Source of the DNA: Treponema sp.
GTDB taxonomy: Bacteria > Spirochaetota > Spirochaetia > Treponematales > Treponemataceae
Assembly (NCBI GenBank): GCA_017629095.1
Contig: JAGBXW010000010.1
Coordinates: 1 to 33,044 of the forward strand
Length of the DNA stretch: 33,044 bases
Direction of reading: 5' to 3'
The notes beneath the pieces are model-generated. The model was not told the origin of the DNA and ran no database searches. It worked only from the letters and a program-made list of their open reading frames with translations. The position numbers and the translations under genes were made by a program. Shown here piece after piece: positions 9,040 through 16,735 of this stretch. The stretch's first letter is position 1. Each line of letters begins with the position of its first letter.

Positions 9040-10263
9040 ATGAATGAAACCACCAACACAGAAGCCCAATTCCAAGACTTGGGAATTCGAGAACAACTGC
9101 TTGAAAAATTGAATGCCCTAGCAATCACCACGCCCACCAAGGTACAGGCCCAAACTATTCCTACCTTGAATCAGGGTAAGTCTCTCATCTTTCAATCGGA
9201 AACTGGTACTGGCAAGACCTTTGCCTATTTGTTACCCTTGTTACAGAAAATCGACGAAAATATCAATCAAACTCAGCTCGTGATTGTGGCTCCCACCCAT
9301 GAGCTGGCTTCTCAAATCAAGTCCCAAATTCAGCTGGTGACGGACATACCTGCAGTGCTGTTGATTGGTGGGGCTCCCATTAAGCGGCAAGTGGAAATGC
9401 TGAAGAAAAAACCCTTGATTGTGGTGGGTGGTCCAGCCCGATTAATGGAGTTGGTGTATCTGAAAAAATTGAAGGTACATCAGGTGAAGGCCATTGTACT
9501 AGATGAGGTAGATCGGCTCTTGTCTCCAGAGTTGCGAGATGAAACCTCCGCCTTTTGTCAGGCCCTTCCTGCTAACATCCAGATTGTAGCCTGTTCTGCC
9601 ACAATCACTCCTAAAACAGAAAAGCTCCTTCAGTCCTTTGTACAAAGTGAAAATACAGAAGCTTCTACACCAAAGACTGTGGAAAAAATGCTTCTACCAC
9701 CAGAGGATGTATTGCAGCAAAAAATCACTCATATTGCCATTTACAGCGAAAGTCGTGACAAGGTAGATATCTTGCGAAAGTTGCTGGTGGCCGAACAAGA
9801 AGCTACTAAAACCTCCAACTTACAAGCATCATCCTTACCCATGAAGGCTATTATCTTTACCGCTCGTCCTGCCGACGTGGAGATTTTGCAATCAAAACTA
9901 AGCTATAAAAAAATACAGTGTAGCTGTCTTCATGCAAAACAAGACAAGGTAAAGCGCAAGCAGGCTCTGGATCAATTCCGAAGGGGAAGCTGTTCCATTC
10001 TCATCACCAGCGATTTGGCTGCCCGAGGCTTAGACATTCCAAATGTAACTCACATTATCCAGATGGACATGCCTTCCAACATCGATTTCTTTGTTCACCG
10101 CTCTGGACGAACAGGAAGAAACGGTAGGTCTGGAACAAATATCGTTATTGGTGACGGCTACGAAATGCGTCAGCTGGCACAAGCAGAAAAGAAGCTTCAC
10201 ATTGTGGTATATCCTAAGGTCTTGTACAAGGGAAAGCTGGTGGCACCACAAATCGAAGAGTAA
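9040..10263 (+). CDS. DEAD-box family ATP-dependent RNA helicase
   Basis: Superfamily 2 RNA helicase that unwinds short RNA duplexes, likely in ribosome assembly or RNA turnover. The 407-residue product contains the motifs in order: Q-motif region TPTKVQAQTIP (31-41), motif I SETGTGKT (53-60), Ia PTHELASQ, Ib GGPARL, II VLDEVDRLL, III CSATIT, IV AIIFTARP, V TSDLAARGLDIP and VI HRSGRTGRNG. Motif II reads DEVD instead of DEAD. There is no long C-terminal RNA-binding tail. ATG 9040 is used, although an in-frame ATG exists at 8974. The latter lies across the promoter and inside the opposite gene, whereas 9040 is six bases after a TATAGT -10. No ribosome site is present, so the transcript is predicted to be leaderless. 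It converges with comF without a clear terminator between them. Confidence 0.94.
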   Translation: MNETTNTEAQFQDLGIREQLLEKLNALAITTPTKVQAQTIPTLNQGKSLIFQSETGTGKTFAYLLPLLQKIDENINQTQLVIVAPTHELASQIKSQIQLVTDIPAVLLIGGAPIKRQVEMLKKKPLIVVGGPARLMELVYLKKLKVHQVKAIVLDEVDRLLSPELRDETSAFCQALPANIQIVACSATITPKTEKLLQSFVQSENTEASTPKTVEKMLLPPEDVLQQKITHIAIYSESRDKVDILRKLLVAEQEATKTSNLQASSLPMKAIIFTARPADVEILQSKLSYKKIQCSCLHAKQDKVKRKQALDQFRRGSCSILITSDLAARGLDIPNVTHIIQMDMPSNIDFFVHRSGRTGRNGRSGTNIVIGDGYEMRQLAQAEKKLHIVVYPKVLYKGKLVAPQIEE

Positions 10264-10279
10264 GATATAAACCTTAAGG

Positions 10280-10347
10280 TATAGGCTGTATCTTTAAAAC
10301 TGTAACAAAATAAGCTATAGCCTGTACTTTTACGTAACATAAAATAA
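10280..10347. repeat. Imperfect tandem repeat between helicase and comF
   Basis: Two diverged copies of about 33 bases follow each other (10280-10313 and 10316-10347). Both have the order TATAG-CTGTA-TTTA-GTAAC-AAAATAA with small differences. The second copy runs into the last codons of comF. GCTATAGC at 10314-10321 is a perfect palindrome. No good terminator is seen in this convergent gap. Confidence 0.4.
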
Positions 10348-11088
10348 AGTGCAGCCATACACCTCCTCTACCCCAGCCTCACGTAAAGCACGGGCACAGG
10401 TTTCCAGCGTAACACCAGTGGTGAGAATATCATCTATCAAAATGACTTTTTTTGGAAGCAGAATCTCTTTTTTTGCTAACTCCTTAGTAAACTTCTTTGC
10501 CAAGGAATAAGATTTACCAAGCTTATCCAAGCGGCCCTGCCTGTCTAGCTTTTTTTGTTGTTCCACCGACTGTCGCTCCAGCAAAGGAAGCACTTGAAAT
10601 CCATGGTAATGTTTCAAATACTGGCACAATTCCTGCACCTGATCCCAGCCTTGCTGCCGTATCTTACCCTTCCGTGGAGGAACTGGTACCAAAGAAATAT
10701 TCCCTAAATCTCCCAACTCCTTCTTTAAAAAATCAGCCATAAGCTGAGCAAGTACTGGAGAAAGCTGTCGCATTCCAGCAGTTTTCCAAGAAAAAAGCAG
10801 ATCTTTTTTCCACAGGCGGTAGCTATGAATAGGAAGTACCTGCTGGGTGTGAGTCAAAAGACTCTGATTTCGGCACAGGGTACAAACTTCAATTTCTGAA
10901 ACTAATTCCTTACCGCAACAGATACAACGCTGTGATTTTTCTGTCCACGTAAAAAGCTTTTCTTGCTGGCATTCAGGGCACAGGGGAGACCAGAGGGAAA
11001 GATTACCGCAGCACAAACAAGTCTGTCCACCTGTCATAAGGGACAAGCAGGAAGAAAGAAAATGGGAAACCATCTGAAACATCTTCAT
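10330..11088 (-). CDS. comF: ComF/GntX family phosphoribosyltransferase-like protein
   Basis: Members of this family have an N-terminal zinc-binding region and a C-terminal phosphoribosyltransferase fold; some are needed for DNA uptake, but the exact reaction is unsettled. From ATG 11088 the product has 252 residues. Cys pairs CLCC (24-27), CPEC (37-40), CICC (55-58) and CTLC (69-72) form the zinc region. The PRPP loop VILIDDILTTGVT is near residues 218-230, preceded by VPVPPRKGKIRQQGWDQ. An ATG at 11094 (two codons earlier) directly abuts the TATAAT -10, so 11088 is preferred. There is no Shine-Dalgarno site, and a leaderless mRNA is predicted. It follows mutS on the same strand after 61 bases and may also be read through from it. 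No other competence gene is in the window. Confidence 0.88.
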   Translation of the reverse strand: MKMFQMVSHFLSSCLSLMTGGQTCLCCGNLSLWSPLCPECQQEKLFTWTEKSQRCICCGKELVSEIEVCTLCRNQSLLTHTQQVLPIHSYRLWKKDLLFSWKTAGMRQLSPVLAQLMADFLKKELGDLGNISLVPVPPRKGKIRQQGWDQVQELCQYLKHYHGFQVLPLLERQSVEQQKKLDRQGRLDKLGKSYSLAKKFTKELAKKEILLPKKVILIDDILTTGVTLETCARALREAGVEEVYGCTLFYVT

Positions 11089-11094
11089 ATACAT

Positions 11095-11100
11095 ATTATA
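11095..11100 (-). promoter_or_regulatory. Predicted -10 of comF
   Basis: A perfect TATAAT on the minus strand ends 6 bases before ATG 11088. A TTGTCA (11126-11121) lies 20 bases upstream, too far for a standard -35. The site predicts transcription starting at the start codon, independent of the mutS operon. Confidence 0.5.
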
Positions 11101-11149
11101 GAGTTACAGGTGGTAAAATTTGACAAAAATTAAGAAAATTTTTGAAAAA

Positions 11150-13765
11150 TTATTTTCCAGACAAAGCTTTTTTCCAGCGAGCAATCCGTAGCAGGGCTTC
11201 TATGGGAGATAAGTTATCTGTGTCGGTGGAAAGGATTTCATCTAGAATCAACTCCTCATCGGAAAACAGGCCAGGTGATTGGAACATTGGCTGATTCTTC
11301 TGACTTTCCAGAACCACAGGAGACTCTACGGGTGCAACAGCTTCAACAACGGAATCTGGAATTAACAGGCTCCCCTTCACCTTTTGAGTAATTTCCTGTA
11401 AAAGTACTTCCGCCCGCTGAATTACCGTCTGGGGAACACCTGCCAGCTGGGCCACATGGATTCCGTAGGAATTAGCAACAGAACCTTCCTTGATTTTTTT
11501 CAGGAAGGTAATTTCACCCTCCTGTTCCAAAACCTCAAGACATAAGGGAAGAAGGGAGGGATGCACTAAGCGAGTTAACTCATGATAATGAGTAGCAAAC
11601 AGAGTGATGCAGCGAATATTGTTCAACAAATACTCAGAAACTGCCCAGGCAATGGAAAGGCCGTCCTCCGTAGAGGTTCCTCGCCCCACCTCATCCATAA
11701 TCACCAAGCTTTTTTCTGTGGCAGACCGCAAAATATGAGCTGTTTCTGTCATTTCCACCAAAAAAGTAGACTCGCCACGGGCAAGGTTGTCAGAAGCACC
11801 AACTCGGCAAAAAATCTTGTCCACCAAGGGAATACGGGCGGAACGAGCAGGTATAAAAGAACCAGTTTGAGCCAGCAGGGTTATTAAAGCTATCTGTCTC
11901 AGATAGGTACTTTTTCCTGCCATATTGGGACCTGTAATAAGGGCAAAATATTTATCTCGAGAAAAATATCCGTCGTTGGGAACAAATTCCCCAGAGGGAA
12001 GATGCTGCTCCACCACAGGGTGGCGACCAGCTACAATCTCCAAAGGCCCTTCCTCTGAAATTTCTGGGGGAACCCACTGGTTAATTACTGCAGCCTGTGC
12101 AAGGGAAGCGATACAATCGGTATAAGCAATTTCTTTAGCTACCTGAAAAAGATAACCAGTAAACTCTTTTACCTTATCCCGTACCTCCAAAAAGAGGCTA
12201 CGTTCCAGTTCCACAATCCCAGTGTCAGCTGAATTCAGCTCCTGCTCCAACTCCTGTAATCTGGCAGTAGTATAGCGATTGCCATTGACCATGGAACGGC
12301 GGAGAATAAAATGGGCTGGCACTGTGTCAATTTTACCGATGGAAACCTCAATATAATAACCAGAAACACGGTTATACCGCACCTTTAAGGTTGAAATACC
12401 AGTACAACGACGCTCTTCTTCCACGTATTCATCAAGAATCTGTCCAAAGTTGTCACGCACCGATTTCAGGTGATCAAGCTCTTGGGACCAGCCTGACTTA
12501 ATGAGATTTCCCTCTGTCAAAAGGATTGAAGGATCATCAACGATACTAGCTTGGATCAAGTCTGCAATCTTTTGTACCTCTGCAATGTCAGTACTACTAC
12601 AATTTAAGTGTTGGACAAGTTGATACACTTGAAGCCAAGCGTAGAGGCTCAATTTTAAGGCCTGAAGATTTTTTCCGTGGGCTCTATCCATAGCCACACG
12701 TCCAGCCAAACGCTCTAAGTCTAAAATGGAACTGAGACCGTCCCTCACCTCCTTCAGCAAGCTTCTTTGTGACACCAGCTCTGCCACAAGTTTTTGCCGA
12801 GCCATGATTTTACTGCCATCCCTCAAGGGAGAAAGGAGCCAACTGCGAATGAGACGCTTTCCCATGGCAGTAACACCGAAGTTTAAGGTTTCCAACAAAG
12901 TGCTGTGGACTGAGCCATCACGGAGGTTTGCCACCAACTCCAGATTCCGCCGAGAAGAATCATCGATAATAACAAAGTCGCTATCTTTATACAGCTGAAT
13001 TCCTGAAATATGAGGCAAGTTTGAGTTAAAATTCTTTGATAGATAATCTAGCAAAAATCCTGCTGGTGGTACCTCTGGAGAAGTTTCTGTCAAGGAAAAG
13101 GATCTAAGATTTGCCGTTCTAAATTGTTCGGTTAGTCGTTTGTAGGCCAAGTCTGGGGCAAAATGCCAGTCAGGATAATAGGAAATGGAAATAGCAGGAT
13201 AACTTGACAGTACCTCCTGCACAACCTTTTGTTCCTTTAGCGATAGGGGTAAAACCATTTCCCGAGGGCAACAGCGCCCCAACTCCTTGGAAAACTCTTG
13301 GGCCATGTCACTGAGGTTCCAGCTAGTGGCAGAAAAAGCACCCGTACTTACATCGATAAAGGCAAAACCAGCCTTTCCTCTACTGCAAGATAGAGATGCA
13401 AGGTAATTATGGCTTGTTTGATCCAGATACTCCTCTTCCACTGCAGTTCCTGGAGTGATAACTTCCACCACCTTTCGCTCTGCCAAGGTACGTGAGTTTT
13501 GGGGAACAGAAACTTGCTCGCAGATTGCAATCTTTTTACCAAGACGCAACAGACGGGCAATATAAATTTTTGATGCATGAAAGGGAATGCCACACATGGG
13601 CTGACTTCCCCTGTGGGTAAGGGTGAGATTAAGGAGACGGGAAACTTCTACTGCGTCAGAGTCGAACATTTCGTAGAAGTCTCCCAGTCTGAAAAATAGA
13701 ACCTCATCAGGATGTTGTTCTTTGAGCCCCCGGTACTGGAGCATCATGGGGGTCAATTCAGCCAT
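11150..13765 (-). CDS. mutS: DNA mismatch repair protein MutS
   Basis: Recognises mismatches and small loops in DNA and starts repair with MutL. The 871-residue product is full length. The mismatch-binding motif Phe-X-Glu is Phe30/Glu32 in LGDFYEMF. Then come the connector, lever and clamp domains, Walker A GPNMAGKST near 612-620 and Walker B with the MutS signature DEVGRGTSTEDG near 689-700. The C-terminal tail ends SPIEALLRIARWKKAL, a usual MutS end. AGGA lies 8 bases before the ATG, overlapping the stop of skp; only two bases separate the two genes, so it is cotranscribed with tamB-bamA-skp. I recall the same order from Treponema pallidum. Confidence 0.98.
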   Translation of the reverse strand: MAELTPMMLQYRGLKEQHPDEVLFFRLGDFYEMFDSDAVEVSRLLNLTLTHRGSQPMCGIPFHASKIYIARLLRLGKKIAICEQVSVPQNSRTLAERKVVEVITPGTAVEEEYLDQTSHNYLASLSCSRGKAGFAFIDVSTGAFSATSWNLSDMAQEFSKELGRCCPREMVLPLSLKEQKVVQEVLSSYPAISISYYPDWHFAPDLAYKRLTEQFRTANLRSFSLTETSPEVPPAGFLLDYLSKNFNSNLPHISGIQLYKDSDFVIIDDSSRRNLELVANLRDGSVHSTLLETLNFGVTAMGKRLIRSWLLSPLRDGSKIMARQKLVAELVSQRSLLKEVRDGLSSILDLERLAGRVAMDRAHGKNLQALKLSLYAWLQVYQLVQHLNCSSTDIAEVQKIADLIQASIVDDPSILLTEGNLIKSGWSQELDHLKSVRDNFGQILDEYVEEERRCTGISTLKVRYNRVSGYYIEVSIGKIDTVPAHFILRRSMVNGNRYTTARLQELEQELNSADTGIVELERSLFLEVRDKVKEFTGYLFQVAKEIAYTDCIASLAQAAVINQWVPPEISEEGPLEIVAGRHPVVEQHLPSGEFVPNDGYFSRDKYFALITGPNMAGKSTYLRQIALITLLAQTGSFIPARSARIPLVDKIFCRVGASDNLARGESTFLVEMTETAHILRSATEKSLVIMDEVGRGTSTEDGLSIAWAVSEYLLNNIRCITLFATHYHELTRLVHPSLLPLCLEVLEQEGEITFLKKIKEGSVANSYGIHVAQLAGVPQTVIQRAEVLLQEITQKVKGSLLIPDSVVEAVAPVESPVVLESQKNQPMFQSPGLFSDEELILDEILSTDTDNLSPIEALLRIARWKKALSGK

Positions 13766-13767
13766 GA

Positions 13768-14286
13768 CTACAATCCTAGGGCGCTGATAACCTCGTCGGT
13801 AACATCAACTGAGGGGCTGTACCAGAGGATGGAATTGGAATCCTGCAGGCTCAAAATCATACTGTATCCACCGTCTTCTGCAATTCGTTCCAAGGTACTG
13901 TAAAGCTTCTTGTAAAAGCTGTCTGAGGACTGCAAGGAACGGCGTAAGGTTTCCAGCTCCATATTCTTGGCATTGGTATATTCGGTAATGTACTGGGTTT
14001 TCTGGGCAATTTCGGCATCAAGGCGAACCACAGCAGCATCATTCTTATTCTTCTGATACTCTGCACGCTTTGTCTGGAGTTCTCGCAATTCTTGAGTTAA
14101 GCTATTAATCTCTTTTTGAAAGGAAGCCTTCTTTGACTCGTAATTTCGTACAGGACCTGTATCTCTAAAAAAAGATTCATAAACACGAGAAGTATCCACC
14201 ACGCCGAACTTGGTAATCTGCTGGGCAGTTACTACGGCACACAAAGATAGAATACAGAAAATTGTAATAATAAATTTCTTGCTCAT
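13768..14286 (-). CDS. skp: Skp/OmpH family periplasmic chaperone
   Basis: Holds unfolded outer-membrane proteins in the periplasm and hands them to the BAM complex. From ATG 14286 the product has 172 residues. It has a Sec signal peptide (MSKKFIITIFCILSLCAVV, cleavage near TAQ), then the Skp start FGVVDTSRVYESF, a long charged coiled coil (about residues 45-120) forming the tentacles, and the C-terminal body. GGAGG nine bases upstream decides this start over an in-frame ATG at 14355, which lies inside bamA. It is placed 13 bases after bamA, its functional partner. Confidence 0.94.
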   Translation of the reverse strand: MSKKFIITIFCILSLCAVVTAQQITKFGVVDTSRVYESFFRDTGPVRNYESKKASFQKEINSLTQELRELQTKRAEYQKNKNDAAVVRLDAEIAQKTQYITEYTNAKNMELETLRRSLQSSDSFYKKLYSTLERIAEDGGYSMILSLQDSNSILWYSPSVDVTDEVISALGL

Positions 14287-14299
14287 TGAAAAAGCCTCC

Positions 14300-16726
14300 T
14301 TATCTGTTGGTAATATTGAATGAAAGCACAAACTGCCATTCAGGCCCCTTGCCATTCTGCCATGCTACCTTGCCATCCAAAACTTGGAATGTGTTAGCTA
14401 ACATCATCCGCAAGGGGAATTGGGGCAAAGAGAAACGGAAGCCAGGACCAAAACTATAGTACACATCGTTACTGGTGAGTTCATTGAAGAAACTCCGAGG
14501 TGAATCCTTAATTACTGCTGCATCAAAGAAGAAGTCTAAAGAAAAGATTCCTGGTGCAACTGGCATACGCAACTCAACAGAATTGCTCCACAGGGCAAGT
14601 CCACGATGAGTACTGTAAAGTGAACTCCATCCACGACCAGTAAACATTCCGTCGATATACAGCTTGTTGGAATCACTAAGCTTGGAATTTGGGGTTGGCT
14701 CAATAAAGGAAAGACTTGTTAAACCAGCCAAAACAAACTTCAAATTCCAAGTTTCTGACACTGGTAAATCAAGCAAGGTAAAGTAAATCTCACCCTTTGT
14801 ATCAGAACTGAAGAAGAATTGTTGTTCTAAGCCAGGAATAAGTCCTGTCCAAGAGAATTGTTGCTTTGCAAACCAGCCCTTGGAAGGATCATAATTCAAA
14901 TCTCTGTCATCTATAGAGAAGGCAACCCAAATAGTATCTTCTACACCCCAGAACTTTTGCTTATCTGCAATCAAGGAATCAACAGGGGTATAAATGGATG
15001 CATCATAGAAATTGCGTGAAATCTGGCTTGTAATTCCACCACTGACAGAAAGAATGGCAAAATCTGGTGTCCAACGACGACCAAGGGATGCACCGAAGTC
15101 AATGGAAAGGTTATTATAGTTCATGTAATACTCTTTATTATTAACAGAACCATCTGGCAACACGACAGAACGCAATGCATTTGAAAGATTATGAGAAATT
15201 CCAGCACTGGCGCTAAAACTTACGGGCATATTCATAAACCAAGAATCACCGTAGCTAAAAGAAAGTGACTGGCTGTCTGTAGAAAGGGTTGTATTTGCAG
15301 AAATCACCTTTCCTGTACCAAAGAGGTTTGCATCCTGCCACTTAAAGAACAGAGACACAGGGAAGGCATCTGGGTCTGCAATACCAGAGAAAGTAACACC
15401 AAATTCAATTGATGTAGTAGACTGCTCCTCTAGATTCAAGATCAAGTCAACAAGATTTTCCTCTGAACCAGGAACTATTTCTGGAACAATGGCTGAAAAA
15501 TATTGAAGGTTGAACAAATTTCTCAATCCAGTAGTAATCTTTGTTTTAGAAAAAATATCTCCAGACTCAATGGGAAGCTCACGAAGAATGACGTAGTCCT
15601 TTGTTTTTTCATTTCCCTGTACAAAGATATTTTCAATATGACTTCTGGGATTTTCCATAATCATAAAGTTTACCGAGATCTGTCGTGTTTCAGCATTCTT
15701 GTTTTCCAGAGGATTGAAACCGTTTGAAGTATATCCATTTTCAAAGTATAAATCAGTTACAGCTACCAACCCCTCTTGGAATTTGCCCATATTAAACACT
15801 TCTCCATCCTGAAGTTTAATTAAACTACGCAACTGTTCTGTAGAAAAGATTGTATTTCCTGTAAAGGTGATTCCTGCAAAGGTGTATTGACCACCTTCTT
15901 GAATGACATATTGAATATACAATTCATCACAATCATCTTTTTCGTTATATGTTACAGTACGTACCACATCAAGAATGGCAACATCTACATATCCCCTGTT
16001 TTGGTAATAGGCAAGAATTGCCTGCTTATCTATTTCTAGCTGACTTTCCTGAAAGGCTCCCTTGTTAAAAATACCTACAGTCTTCATAGAAAGTAAACTC
16101 TTCAAGGTTTTGGAAGACACAACGGTATTTCCCATAAAGCTGATTTCTTTTACTACAGTGGAACGTCCTTCTGAAATAGTAAAGGTAATAATGACACCAG
16201 CATCAGTTTCTTCTGAAGTAGAGGAAACGGAAACATTGGTATATCCCTTCTTAAGATATAAGTCTCGAATAGCACGTTCATCTAAGAGAATTTTGCTTGA
16301 ATTGTAAATATCCTTTTCCTTGGTGGCAATAGTTTCCTGTAACTCAGAAGCACGAACATGACGATTTCCTGTAAACTTTAACTTGGAAACAAAGGGCTTT
16401 TCCACTACTGTAAATTCAATGACAACAGAAGAATTCTTTGCATCTCCTGGTAAGGCATTAGGAGAAATATCTTCAAAAAGATCCAAGGCATATATCTTGT
16501 TTAACAAATCAATATACAGTTCATCATTAAATTCCTTGCCAATAAAAGGGGCTGTCACACCACTTAATTCCATGGAATTAACGTTTTCTAATCCTTTAAA
16601 TTCGATATTTCTGATTTTTTTACCATAATACCAAGCATCTGAGCTTTGACCAAACACCGAAGCAAAAAGAAATAAGACTACGAAAAAAACGAAGGTTCTA
16701 CGAACAAAATTCCTGCATTGTATCAT
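14300..16726 (-). CDS. bamA: Outer membrane protein assembly factor BamA
   Basis: Omp85-family insertase that folds beta-barrel proteins into the outer membrane. The 808-residue product has a signal peptide (about 1-26, FVFFVVLFLFASVFG) and five POTRA repeats (about residues 32-430). POTRA1 opens IRNIEFKGLENVNSMEL, and later repeats start VSKLKFTGNRHV, VKEISFMGNTVV and FAGITFTGNTIF. The C-terminal 16-strand barrel follows; loop 6 has GRGW in place of the common VRGY/F. The barrel ends WQFVLSFNITNR, a few residues after the usual terminal aromatic. AAGGAT precedes the ATG. It lies nine bases after tamB and thirteen before skp in an envelope-assembly operon. In T. pallidum the orthologue (Tp92) is a known surface antigen. 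Confidence 0.97.
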   Translation of the reverse strand: MIQCRNFVRRTFVFFVVLFLFASVFGQSSDAWYYGKKIRNIEFKGLENVNSMELSGVTAPFIGKEFNDELYIDLLNKIYALDLFEDISPNALPGDAKNSSVVIEFTVVEKPFVSKLKFTGNRHVRASELQETIATKEKDIYNSSKILLDERAIRDLYLKKGYTNVSVSSTSEETDAGVIITFTISEGRSTVVKEISFMGNTVVSSKTLKSLLSMKTVGIFNKGAFQESQLEIDKQAILAYYQNRGYVDVAILDVVRTVTYNEKDDCDELYIQYVIQEGGQYTFAGITFTGNTIFSTEQLRSLIKLQDGEVFNMGKFQEGLVAVTDLYFENGYTSNGFNPLENKNAETRQISVNFMIMENPRSHIENIFVQGNEKTKDYVILRELPIESGDIFSKTKITTGLRNLFNLQYFSAIVPEIVPGSEENLVDLILNLEEQSTTSIEFGVTFSGIADPDAFPVSLFFKWQDANLFGTGKVISANTTLSTDSQSLSFSYGDSWFMNMPVSFSASAGISHNLSNALRSVVLPDGSVNNKEYYMNYNNLSIDFGASLGRRWTPDFAILSVSGGITSQISRNFYDASIYTPVDSLIADKQKFWGVEDTIWVAFSIDDRDLNYDPSKGWFAKQQFSWTGLIPGLEQQFFFSSDTKGEIYFTLLDLPVSETWNLKFVLAGLTSLSFIEPTPNSKLSDSNKLYIDGMFTGRGWSSLYSTHRGLALWSNSVELRMPVAPGIFSLDFFFDAAVIKDSPRSFFNELTSNDVYYSFGPGFRFSLPQFPLRMMLANTFQVLDGKVAWQNGKGPEWQFVLSFNITNR

Positions 16727-16735
16727 ACAAAATCC

